Of a stretch of DNA of 64,000 bases, positions 48,657 to 59,774 are shown piece after piece. Source of the DNA: Ophiura sarsii (Eukaryota; Echinodermata; Ophiuroidea; Amphilepidida; Ophiuridae); the NCBI GenBank assembly GCA_035610835.1, contig CM069456.1:25550234-25614233 (forward strand). The letters are read 5' to 3'. Every line of letters starts with the position of its first letter. The stretch's first letter is position 1. The notes below the pieces were generated by a model. The model searched no databases. It had not been told where the DNA came from and was given only the letters and a program-made list of their open reading frames with translations. The translations under genes were made by a program, and so were the position numbers.

Positions 48657-48658
48657 TA

Positions 48659-49321
48659 CACTGCAAAAACTGTGGTGTTAAATTTAACACCACGGGTGTT
48701 AAATTTAACACCACGGGTGTTAAATTTAATACCAGTACGGATTCACTATAGGACCACACCACCTGGTGTTAAAATGACACCATCACTAGTGTTACAACGT
48801 TGGTGTTAAATATAACACCAATGGGTGTTACAATATGACAACACCAGTAACAATTTTACACTTTCTGGTGTTAAAACATTAAAAACTTTACACCTTCTGG
48901 TGTTAAAATATTATTTTGTTTACTTAGATAAGTTGAAGTACTTTAACAATAAAATACTTGCAAATAACATATTTCACTGTTCAACAGTTCACATTTATTA
49001 AAACTTGAACGTTTTTGTGAATTAATGTTCTTACTTGCCATTTAATTATGGAATGGTGCATGTTGCAGATCGAATCACTAGATCAAATGTATAAATATAC
49101 AATCCAAAGTGTTAAAAAACCAATATAACCCACCCCCGTGCGCATGTGTGGAATAGTGACACCCATGGGAGTTATTCTTACACCAAGTTTAACACAAGAA
49201 ATTTAACACCATGAGAAGTGTTACATCAGTTATTCCTATGGTGTTGACCTAACACCAACCTTAACACCAGGAGCGTAACACCGGCTCAGTGTTGCAGTTT
49301 AACACCGGAGTTTTTGCAGTG
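48659..49321. mobile_element. MITE with CACTGCAAAAAC ends and GTGTTAAA internal repeats
   Basis: The left end is CACTGCAAAAACTGTGGTG and the right end is CCGGAGTTTTTGCAGTG, both next to TA. Many direct and inverted copies of GGTGTTAAATTTAACACC fill the outer regions. A related copy lies at about 62188-62397. It has no coding capacity. Confidence 0.85.
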
Positions 49322-50462
49322 TAGATAACGAACAAAAACCGAACCAAAATAACCAATCAAGTATCTTCGGATTTCGTTTTCTAGACATAGGAGAGAAACC
49401 GAAGACCGTTATATTTTGTTCACAAAAGGCTGAAGCTCAGGCGAATACATTCCTTCTTTATACTTGAGGAAAACCTTCATCATTATTTTTAGAATACAGA
49501 GCCGTGTACTATAAGCCTAGTTTAATCAGTTCCAAATATAGGCGAGAAATATAGTCGGTTTTTATCTCTCCGCGCGCAAAAGTAATCCAAGCGGCCTTCT
49601 CTAATCAGTAATTGCTGTAGACGGCTTCGCCAATTTGAAACTGATCACAGTTCACACTATAGCATTCAATTCAAAATATCATATCATTTGTTAAAATCAC
49701 AGTGAAAGTAAGAATAACACACATCGAGCCACAAGGCCCTATCTGTAATAGCTGCCAGTTGATATGGGTCTATTGGGTTGGTTATATAACATGCTGAGCA
49801 ATTGGTAAAAACTTAAAATATAGAGCAGTATTGCAAATGATCTTTTTGGTGAGACATCTATAGTCATGATAGTGATGTGAAAAGTACACTATCTGTAATA
49901 GCTGCCATGCAATACACATCTGGTGCTATAATGGTGCATCCTTGTAAATGCACATGGCAGCTATTGTAGATGGATCCAAACACTCGACATTTCTATAATT
50001 GTTTTTGGTACAAATCTTACAATTTACGTATCCCAGGAATAATTGACGTGTGCGAACTTTGAAAATCGCATTTCCAATGTTACCATAACAGATAAAAATG
50101 TATCATGTTTATAGGAAATAGAAAAATACACCCAGGATCTTTTTTAAAAATGTAGATTAAGAACACAAATCCCACAAGGTGAATAATTATCATCCATTCC
50201 GTTATTATAGCAGGCTACATTATACATTTGATTTTGAGAGACCGGGTTCGACACCATGGTATTGTCTTTCATTCACGTTCATTTGTCTGAGTCGATCTTA
50301 TTTAATCCTATTCAAGTACAACTACAAACAAGTCTTATATATAAGTGTTTGTGGTATTATTGAGGGAATGCAATTAAATATAAGAAAGAAGCTTAGTGGA
50401 TGGATTATTAATGTTACTTTGATAATACAGTGCTTTGGTTTTCTCCATAAGGAAGACCCATT
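49322..50462. other. Unannotated DNA with a small hairpin
   Basis: ATCTGTAATAGCTGCCATG (about 49893) is mirrored by CATGGCAGCTATTGTAGAT (about 49953). No gene was found. Confidence 0.45.
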
Positions 50463-50711
50463 GGGCTATTCCAGATAATAATGTCCTCCCCCCTAAAGAG
50501 AACATCGGAATTCCAGACTTTTTCCCCACCAATTTTTCAATGGAATTCCATACCTTTTGGCACATGTTCTTGGAATTCCAGACTTTTTCACAATTTAGAC
50601 CCCCCACCCCCATATAGAGGTCATTGGAATTCCAGACTTTTCCCCCACCAATTCCATACTAAAAATTGTCCTCTATAGGGGGGGGGGGGTCATTATTATC
50701 TGGAATAGCCC
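50463..50711. mobile_element. MITE with GGGCTATTCCAGATAATAATG ends
   Basis: The inverted ends GGGCTATTCCAGATAATAAT and ATTATTATCTGGAATAGCCC are perfect over 20 bp. ATT lies on both sides as a 3-bp duplication. The interior has repeats of GGAATTCCAGACTTTT. A PIF/Harbinger-like origin is possible from the 3-bp duplication, which is weak evidence. Confidence 0.82.
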
Positions 50712-52690
50712 ATTACATGTCACAGAATTTATAGGGGTAACGGACATATAAAAACGAAAGGAAAGATGTAGAAATAAACGATGACAAAAATTAGACACTT
50801 TGACAATATTTTATAACATGCCGCATAAAAAATCCTCAGCAAACTCATACATTCCATATGCAGACGAACTACAGAACTTACACAAATGTTTACATTTGTA
50901 GAGGGACCGTACAACAATTTTAACACATTACCCACATGTTACCCAGTCTATCCAATATTATATTAATTTTCCCTAGTTCAAGGTGCTAACTTTATTACTT
51001 CAAATAGAATGGCTCTTGAAATGAGTTCCAAATCGTCATAACTTAAGATTTTACAATGTATCTTCATACGAACACAATTGACAAGAACAATGTATAAATA
51101 TGAACTGTTTTATGTTATTTTGGGCGATGCATTTGACTTCGTATTTAAATGGTGTAATGAATCGCCCTATTTTAGAAAAAGCTCATCTCCATTTTATAAC
51201 ATCAAATAAGCCGAAAATGTGTATGACTTTGGATTGGGATCAGGTGGATCAAGGCATGCCTTGGGAGGATTATGAAGATTAAGAAAATTCGGAAGTTAGG
51301 ATGAATAAAATCCAATAAAGTTTATTGGAAGACGCGAGTTGTTCATCAATACTCAGATCGAATTAAACCAACATCTAAATTATCGGAAGATAATAGGAAA
51401 AGTCATCTTCAAACCGTCCGAAGGTTAACCTCAGGACACTTAGCGGCATCTTAAAGGCCATCTCTTTTGACATTTGACATAGCGGAACATCTTACTTATG
51501 GTATTACGTCTAAACAACACTCAAAGATCACAAAGGGATTTGGACGAATTATCAATAAATATCTTATAGAATTTCGATTGCCAACAATACAGACCAACCA
51601 AATATGGACGATGCATTGTCGGACGTTGGGGAGATCTAACCGATTTTTTCGCCAGTTGAAAAGACGGTGCGATAAACCCACTTGCTAGCGGCACCGTTTC
51701 AAAACACATTTGTATTCATTGGGTTATTGGCAAAGTTAAAAAAATGAAAAGAACAACTTAATTCAGCAAATAAAGACTTCGAACATCTACTTAATAAGAG
51801 GATTATCCTCTTACGCGAATTGGGATCTCCTTTGAGGGGGTATTTTCGTTTTGTTCGATGTTGGTGTTTTTGCGTGAGTTTTTTCAAAGCGGTTGGATAA
51901 GCCACGCACGCGTGATGATGTGTTTTGAAATTGGAAAATACTGCAAATATCTAATCTAAATTGTGTTTGTTGATTTTACAATATTGATTTAGCAAACGAG
52001 ATAATTCAGCATTTTATAGCCTAATAATTTGTTTTCAACGAATGGCAATAACGTCGCTTGCAATCAAAGCTTTTGCGTACAATATTGGTCTAAACATAAA
52101 TACTTTCCAGTATTTATATGGTTTTAAAATAGGATACCATTTGAATGGTCCTTCAACCCTAAGCTATTTATGACATAAGCGAATCAAAAGTGCATTCGAC
52201 ATATCGACATTCAAGGTTATTAAGTTGATGATAGAAAACTCATTGGACGAAGAGTTAATATTTTCGTAATGTTTAGGATGATAATTGATATCTTACTTAT
52301 AAACGCCGTGCCTAATGATACGAATCATGTAAAAACATCGTTAATTTTCAAGGTTTATTGAATAGCATTGATTGGAATTCAATGTCCAAAATTACAAATA
52401 TGTCATGAATGAAAACAAGTCAAATTCGTGAGGTCGTAAGATTCCGTTAGTCTTTAAATCAAGAAATTAAATACGTCACGTACAAATGAGATGCTAGCCA
52501 TTTGTTCATTAATAACGCCAGCACTATAATAAACTTCAAGTGCATCATTGTGTAGGCCTATTGTTTGTTCTTAATTCTAGCATCGCATGATATAAATATT
52601 CATGAATAGGCCTCCTCTTGTTATTCGAGTATAAAGCTTAAGTTAAAAAATTGAGTTGTTTTAGCCTGTGATAAAATTCACATGAGAAAT
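50712..52690. other. Unannotated DNA
   Basis: The frames at 51100-51282 and 51467-51688 read as somewhat protein-like but contain no motif I recognise and no flanking splice evidence that I would defend. Confidence 0.4.
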
Positions 52691-52699
52691 GTTTGGAAA

Positions 52700-53145
52700 T
52701 CGCTGGGACGGAATATTCCGCCCGATGAAGCACACCGTATCGTCCGCGCAACATGGCCCACTTGGTTGCGCTAACATTCAGGTATCTTCATCTTCATCTT
52801 CTATCTAATGATCCATATTATGATGAATACCTACGTTATCCTACATGTCATGTAGGCTTATTTGTTCGCACTTGGAAAGGAATGCATGCAAGTGTTGCTG
52901 ATGGGACGGAGCATTCCGCCCGAAGCACACTGTATCGTCCGCGCAACATGGCCCACTTGGTTCAGCATAACAATGCGCCAGCATGCAGGTATATCTTCAT
53001 CTTCAACAGCATTGCATGTATCTTTATCTATTTACATGTCTAATGATCTATATGATGAAAGAAAGTATACACCTATATAATACGTAGCCTACATGTATTT
53101 GTTCGCACTTGGAAAGGAATGCATGCAAGTGTTGTTTTGATAAAA
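52700..53145 (+). repeat. Tandem copies of a ~205-bp repeat near the Hox exon
   Basis: CTGGGACGGAATATTCCGCCC...CGTATCGTCCGCGCAACATGG and TTCGCACTTGGAAAGGAATG occur at about 52707 and again 205 bp later; a third partial unit ends at about 53140. A single related copy lies at 55847-55955, on the other side of the Hox exon. Confidence 0.85.
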
Positions 53146-54614
53146 TCAAAATCATTATTATAAAAACAAAACATGATGTTCTTTGATTTGAATACTTGAT
53201 TTAGAAAGCATTCAGCATGTTCAGATATGCCACAAAAATAGTTTATAAATGCAATAGCTCGTGAACTCGGTGCATATATTGTTTGTTTTGACTTATATTC
53301 TACTTTTTGGAGATCGATATTTAATCATACACATCACGGCAGGTTTGATTCTATATTAAATAATACCAATATTCCAATAGTTTTGAACCATCACATGATC
53401 ACATGACTTCACAATGAGCCATGCACTTGCATGGGTTGACGCAGACATTCTAAAGGTGTTCTCAACTTCAATTTTGATCACGTCTTGCAACATAGAACAA
53501 ACAATAAAGGGCATCAAAATATATATTTCTTTTTTGAAATCTGAATAATAACTAGTCGGATGACATTCAAGAATGCTTTACAATTTACATAAAACAAATT
53601 CAAACAAATCTGCGTACAACTGTGCGTTAGGATTGTATGGCGTAGCTTTATACTTCACCTCTGATAAAAGAATGCCCCTCAACGCCCGGCCTTGCGTACA
53701 CACCTGTGCCCGGAGAGGACACATTATGATTTTAAAATACAAAAACATGTATATATTTTTGGCTCATCGAGGCCTGTTTCTGTAAGAACGGTTCATGTTG
53801 ATGCCTGTTCTTATACTAATCAAATGCTCTGTCTTAAAATTTCAAAATTTCAATATGATAATGATTATTATAGGATGGCATAATGTTATTAAATACATTT
53901 TAATGGTCTTTTCTGAATATTCTTTTTAACATATAAAACCAGATTAGCATGTATATTCAATTGAAACAATGCATTTGCATCCCCGCGTTCGTGAAAAAAT
54001 AAAAAGTTTAATGAGAGATCAAAATTGTCTATACCTTTAACCCCATGCATATTTTGTACAAGCAAAACTCCTCCGGCATGTCCGGTTAAAAAAGTCCCAT
54101 TTAACGACTTAACGTATGAAATCTGCATGCAAAATGAAACGAAAATACCACGTGTATCCCTTTATCCTTGTTGCAGACTGTACATTTTGGGTTGACATCT
54201 ACTTTTAAAAAATTGAGCCCGTATTTTGCAAAATCACTTTTTGATAAAAAAATAAAAGCCCGCACTAAACGGATAAAAGAGGTAATAAGGCGGTTTTCAT
54301 AAACAGAACTGCTGAGATGAAGGAGGTTTATTTGGGGGCATGGTTGGTTTTTTCATGTATTTTTGATCTTATATGCATAGGCCTGTCCAAAAATGCAATG
54401 GGTAAGCCTATACGACGAGCGAGTGTTTTGTATAAGCTTACTGAATCAAAACTAATGCTTGCCACTCTTTCTCAGTTGCGATCATATTGTAATTCTGTTA
54501 CAAATGAAGTAAACATCAGTTGGTTTATTTCGGAATAGAATAAGGTGTAGTGTTCCAGTTTCAATGCATTAATTCACCATATCACCATGGGATCACCATG
54601 CACATCCCTTGCGT
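53146..54614. other. 3' flank of the Hox gene; possible 3' UTR
   Basis: No other gene is seen. On the minus strand AATAAA occurs at 54522-54527 and again near 54327-54332, both downstream of the Hox stop codon and possible polyadenylation signals. This is inference only. Confidence 0.45.
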
Positions 54615-55069
54615 TCACGGCGCAAACTTCAGTTCATGTTTTATCGCACCATGCGCTGAATGTTGTTGGTGTTGCTGCTGTTGAGTCGTTGCGTGGTGCG
54701 ATGGCGCGGCGGTCTGTTGCTGATGGTTATGTCGACTATGAACCTGACGGTGGTCGTCTCCGTTATGACTTTGATCGTGTGAAGATGACCCAGTATGCGG
54801 ACTCTTCTTCTTCTCCCCGTTAGGAGTCGTCTTTTCTCTCTCCGTCAACTTCTTCATCTTCATGCGGCGATTTTGAAACCAAATTTTCACCTGTCGTTCG
54901 GTGAGATTGAGCGCCGTGGAGAGTTTGGCGCGACGATCCCTGGTCAGGTACATGTTGAGAACGAATTCCTTTTCGAGTTCGTAGATTTGGAGTTTTGAGT
55001 AAGGTCGGCGTTTCGTGCGACGGGGTGTTGTGGTAAAGGTGGCGAGCAGACTACACGATGAGGCACCTC
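54615..55069 (-). CDS. Posterior Hox protein, terminal homeobox exon (Hox11/13-like)
   Basis: This exon encodes the last 150 residues of a sequence-specific transcription factor that patterns the body axis. It opens after a splice acceptor with two bases completing a codon, then [15 protein letters not shown] leads into a 60-residue homeodomain (54843-55022). Helix 3 contains [13 protein letters not shown], with the invariant W, F, N and R residues that contact [12 protein letters not shown] in helices 1-2 and [18 protein letters not shown] in the arm and helix 1 are posterior-type; the latter resembles echinoderm Hox11/13a as I remember it, although NMYLTRDRR also occurs in vertebrate Hox9. 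The C-terminal tail after the homeodomain is rich in H, Q and S (QQQQHQQH) and ends IKHELKFAP. The upstream exon, with the true start, lies outside the window. The methionine inside helix 1 is not a start. Confidence 0.93.
54843..55022 (-). other. Homeodomain, 60 residues
   Basis: It is exactly 60 codons without insertion, from [10 protein letters not shown] to RMKMKKLT. Position 50 is Q and position 51 is N, as in Hox proteins. There is no hexapeptide (YPWM-type) motif in the visible 16 residues upstream, in keeping with posterior Hox proteins. Confidence 0.95.
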
Positions 55070-55090
55070 CTGTACAAATGAAAGACAGAA
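55070..55090 (-). promoter_or_regulatory. Splice acceptor of the homeobox exon
   Basis: On the minus strand CTTTCATTTGTACAG precedes GAGGTGCC. It is a pyrimidine-containing tract ending in CAG, 47 bases before the homeodomain, where Hox genes usually have their intron. Reading from it gives an open frame to the stop. Confidence 0.85.
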
Positions 55091-55262
55091 GAGGAAACGA
55101 AGATGTTTAGAAACATGAAAAAGATCTGTTAGTGACTTTTCACAGGATTTTACTTTTACATGAAACAAATCATTTGGCCAATACGTAGCGGTTAGCAGGC
55201 TTAGTACCTAAACTGGATAGCGATATGGACTTAATAAAATAGATAAAAAGGCCTACTTTTAA
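55091..55262 (-). other. Intron of the Hox gene (3' portion)
   Basis: The non-coding sequence upstream of the acceptor starts here and continues to the end of the window with repeats inside it. No first exon with posterior-Hox character was found up to 64000. Confidence 0.6.
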
Positions 55263-55470
55263 CCCCCTGGAGTCTACCTGTCTATCTTACATGACAGTGG
55301 TTCCGATTGGTTTATTACAAGATGTACTCATATGAATAGCCAATTCAAATGCAGCTTGTAAAATGTGTCACTCCCATCTTTATCAGGGATACAATTATTC
55401 TATGTCTCTCATTGGTGCAATAAATGATGTATCCATCTTTATAACCAAACGGCCGGTAGTTCTCAGGGGG
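55263..55470 (-). mobile_element. TTAA-type MITE, family B, copy 2
   Basis: It has TTAA on both sides (55259-55262, 55471-55474), CCCCCTGGAGTCTACC on the left and GGCCGGTAGTTCTCAGGGGG on the right. It is the reverse complement of 2105-2310 with moderate divergence. It lies in the Hox intron, about 200 bp from the splice acceptor. Confidence 0.85.
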
Positions 55471-55846
55471 TTAAAAGGGTTTTGAAATTAAGAAACACCT
55501 CTCATCATTGATGCTCTCATGTATAAATAGCTTGATATCACAAAACAAACCTTCGAATCACAAATAACAGTTATCATGGTTATCGAGAGAAAGGTGGTCC
55601 GAAAGTTCATACCTGAAAATTATAGACAGTGATGATATCATGGATATAGATGAATACATTTTTAAAAATTTGAATCGTTATAACAAACGGTATAAAAACC
55701 GTAACGTGGAAGTAAGAAATCCGTAACTTTTAAACAAGGACCTTTTGTATGTGCGAAATTCAAACCTTGTTTACAATTGTAGGCTCTATAATTATAAAAT
55801 ACCCGAGATGAGCTGAATATGATGCTCATTAACCATGAGTCACTGG

Positions 55847-55955
55847 GACGGAACATTCCGCCCGGAACACACCGTATCGTCCGCTCAACACGGCCCACTC
55901 GGTTCAGCGTAACAATATTACCCTATGCAGGTATCTTCATCTTCAACAACAAGGT
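55847..55955 (+). repeat. Single copy of the GGGACGG...CCGTATCGTCCG repeat
   Basis: GGGACGGAACATTCCGCCCGG, CACCGTATCGTCCGC and GCAGGTATCTTCATCTTCAAC match the tandem units at 52700-53145. It is probably a dispersed element whose boundaries I cannot set. Confidence 0.8.
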
Positions 55956-57837
55956 ATCGTTATCATGGTTATATCATGAAACCAGATTTGAGATGCTGTA
56001 TCGATACACATGATTTTTATTTCTGGTAAGATAGCAGAAGATAAGTTTTTGTATCGCGCATAATATGCACGCGGAAACTACTCATGAATTATTAGTTCAT
56101 CAGGCTTACGAATGGAGGTTTAACTAATTTATCTAAATAGCGATATATCGATACATGAGTGTATAGTTATTCATTGACGCTCTTGCAATAGATAGGCATA
56201 ATGTCCTATTATGCAAATCAAAGTCCCACGGGACAGCCGAGACTGGATCTTAGTACCGCATTTTATTTAGAAGGCCAATACCGGAATTTATCCTTAAGGA
56301 TCAAAATGATACACTTCAATTGCACAAACAAACAACTGAACAACAATAGATCAAAAGTTAAGTTTCGTACGAAATTATAAATGCATATTTACAAAATAAA
56401 TGCGGATCTATCTAATGAGTATCAGTTGTAATATGGTTGTATATAATATGTAAACAACATGTAAACAACATGGTAAAGGCGGCGATGTATCACCATGCAT
56501 GGCGGGGCGGTGTGGTTTAGCAGGGCGCAGTTGGCTCCCCCGATATCATGGTAGGCCTACTTCCATCTGCTCCTCCAGAGTAAAAATTAAAGATTAGAGG
56601 GCGTCACAATATACCCTTTCAACTACACTACACTTGACTCATGATACATGCTTTGAAATCTAATACCTGCACCCCATTTTACCCGTCTATAGTCTATGAA
56701 CATGATGAACGGGGAACTTATCGGTTTACCCCTCCTTTCTGTCGGTTTACCCCTCCTTTCTGAGCACTTATATTATATAGCTTTGTATTTCGTGATTAAA
56801 CTCATGTTCCGACAGTAAAATCCACACCGCCCCCCATTTTCTTCATGAGCGTCACTATCGTAACATACCCATTGGTTATTCCTCCTAAATCAGGTGCACC
56901 TTTGGTAACACACACACAGACAGTATTATAGCATAATAAGAAGCGTGCCGTTAAAAAGGGCCAATCGTGTTTGATATAAATTAATATTTAATCATGTCAA
57001 TACGGCCTAATAATGGCAGATTGATAAAGCAAACAATTTAATACTAAAATACTAACCCACTATAACGTGCGATAAATCCAATATAAAGTCATTCATGAAT
57101 GGGAAATAAAACAACTAATAAAATCAGCTTCAATGGCGAATTCCAATTGGTTTTCTGATAGTAAAATAACATTGCTATTTGTTATTTGCTTTTACGATAT
57201 TATTAGTCCCAATATCATGTAAATAATTCGATTTTTATTGATCCATTGTAAAAGGCATTGGGAAAAAGAAATGAGTGACTACATTTTGGTATTACATGTA
57301 AATAGTTTGCTACCTGATTTTATGGTAGGGGTTTATTATTGCTGTATCATTTCAATGATTTCTCCCGAACGAAAAAAAGAAAAAGTTCACGCTTCTAAAG
57401 TTGCGGAACAAATCGATTGTATTTATTTCTAATATCATTACAGAAAAGCGATTGGTCGTAAAACTTAGTAGACCAGTGACTTTACTGAAGGTTTGGTGTA
57501 TTAAAACATACGAAAGAAGAGTTTTAGTTCGATATCTGACTAGAAAAAGAAATACAAAAATCGATAGTTTGCGTAGATCAAGTAATATAAACGTTATTTT
57601 ATTCTGCGGGTGTTAGCCATAACATAATTTTATGACCAAATGGTTTACATGTTTGGTTAAGCCTACACAAGCAATTATGATAGACCTAACCTAAAATGAA
57701 GGCATTTTGATTTTTACGCCATATGAACGGTAATACAAATTGATCGTTATATTTTATTCCTTCATTTCATTTGGAGTAAATTGTAAATACACATGTAGGC
57801 TGCGGTCTACATGTACACAATACTGCAACACTGCACA
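55956..57837. other. Unannotated DNA (Hox intron)
   Basis: A 22-bp direct duplication of CGGTTTACCCCTCCTTTCTG lies at about 56720-56762. No exon was recognised. Confidence 0.5.
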
Positions 57838-58920
57838 AAAAGAAAGTATCCACTTTTTTGAGGCGCTCTGTGTTTAATTCTTAGGACCCTAAATAAATTC
57901 AACAAGTGGGAAAGAACAGGCAATTCCTCCCGCGTATTTTTACACCTCATTTGTCACAATAGCACCAATATTGATGAAGAGCGGCTATTTGAATGACAAA
58001 AGATGCAGTTTCATTGTTGCACTTAACCCTATACCCATGAAAAGAGCGTTAACAAAACAGGAAATCTAAAGTCATGAAAGTGTACCTCTTCTTTCTCTCT
58101 CTCCATGAAAAGACAATCATACTCCGAACATCTCACATCATCAATTGTTTTCAACACCTGTGTCTACTGGTGTAAGACTCATCCCTTACAATGACCAGTA
58201 TCATCCACGATGTTTGTATGCCAACACACGTATATACCTGTAACTGTCTCCAAATCGAAGAGCAAATTCAGTTACAGAAACTCCAGAAATCTTTTCATGG
58301 AGAAAAAGAAGTGGTACACTTTAGATTTACTGTTTTGTTTACTTTCTTTTCATGGGTACAGGGTTAAATGCATTTGAATAAAAAATGATGCAGTTTCCAT
58401 TGTTGCTACCCTACACCCGTTAAAATAGCGTAAACAAAACTGAACTGCTTGTTTCTCTCCATGAAATGTTTCTGGAGTTTCTGTAACTGAAGTTGCTCGT
58501 CTATTTGGAGTTAGAAGGAAGGTTGCACGGAAATGGAGAGACAGGTGTTGGCTTACAAACATCATGAATGACCCTGGTTGCTGGTCATTGTAAAGGATGA
58601 GTCTCACACACAGTGAGGTGTTGGAAACAATTGACGATGTGAGATGTTCGGATTACGATTGTCTTTTTATGGAGAGAGAGAGAAAGAAGAGATACACTTT
58701 AGATTTACTGTTTTGTTTACGTTCTTTTCATGTGTATGGGTTAAGTGCAACAATTTGTCATTCAGATGGCCACTGCTTCATCAATATTGGTGCTATTGTG
58801 GCAAATGAGGTGTCAAAATGCGCGGAAGGAAATGCCTGTTCTTTCCCACTTGTTGAATCTATTTAGTGTCCTAAGAATTAAACACAGGGCGCCTCGAAAA
58901 AAGTGGATACTATTATTCTT
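57838..58920. mobile_element. Foldback element of about 1.08 kb with nested palindromes
   Basis: The left arm starts AGAAAGTATCCACTTTTTTG and includes GAGGCGCTCTGTGTTTAATTC; the right arm ends in the complement (GCGCCTCGAAAAAAGTGGATAC). The arms run over 450 bp. The middle (58240-58520) has a further inverted pair around GTAACTG, TTTCTGGAGTTTC and TCTCCATGAAA. ACTTTAGATTTACTGTTTTG is present in three arms (two direct, one inverted). The short open frames in it are not genes. Confidence 0.85.
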
Positions 58921-59517
58921 GTATCCATATGTAATTCCTGTTCACGATTGGTTGGAATAAAGTCATTCATTCGTGCAATAGGCCCATAGTTTATAGTCAT
59001 ATTTAACGATCTCACCTGGTCGTAAAACTTCAATATTATTCCAACATAAAAAAGGCAGAAATGTAATTTGCATATATAGCCTATTATGGGTATTTATTTT
59101 AACAAAATCACTGTTTCTCACCATTTTGTTCTCTTGAAGGCTGAATAATAATATAGGATTTTTCCATCAAGTTCATCAACAAGTTATGCGTAATAAACGT
59201 GCCTATAATTATGCCAATCTTATTTAAGTGCGTGTAAACCATTCACCATGTGCACTCGTCCAAAAGATATATATATATATATATATATTAGAGAACGCAT
59301 GAACAAAAGAAAACATGACAATCTTTGAATAAGTTTATCAGGATTGTAGATTGAACACGACAATATTATTATAGTAGATTAACTAAAACAGTTCGTTCAT
59401 GTAAACTCATGTATGAACGGATGAACGAAAGACAATAGTAAAATCATAGTACATGAACTAAAACAGTTCATTCATCCATGTAACTTGTGTTTACATGGTT
59501 TATGGCGTATCTGTAAG
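58921..59517. other. Unannotated DNA with (AT)n and a small duplication
   Basis: (AT)n lies at about 59268-59289. ACTAAAACAGTTCGTTCATG is repeated with changes about 70 bp later (59384 and 59458). Confidence 0.6.
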
Positions 59518-59774
59518 CAGCCCTTTTATGGCAAAAGGATGTATCTTATATGTACTTTCCTAATGATATACTTCCTTTTAACATGGATTGTGTTAAGTTG
59601 GTTCAATAAACCTCACTAGGAAAAGGTTGCAACTTGTAAAGACAATAAAAGTAATATACTGTCTTTTACCACTACATGATTTATGGAGAAAAAAGCTTAC
59701 TTTGATCATGTTAACAGGAAGTATACTGTTAGAAAACTACATATAAGATACATTCTTTTGCCATAAAAGGGCTG
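59518..59774. mobile_element. MITE with CAGCCCTTTTATGGC ends, 257 bp
   Basis: About 70 bp at each end are inverted: CAGCCCTTTTATGGCAAAAG against CTTTTGCCATAAAAGGGCTG (one base difference in the following tract), then CATATAAGATACAT and GGAAGTATA. TAAG lies on both sides as a possible 4-bp duplication. It has no coding capacity. Confidence 0.85.

Noticed and set aside
51100..51690. Possible small host exons
   Set aside because: The frames are short, carry no recognisable motif, and lack credible splice context.
54587..54998. Plus-strand open frames overlapping the Hox exon
   Set aside because: They are antisense shadows of the homeobox exon.
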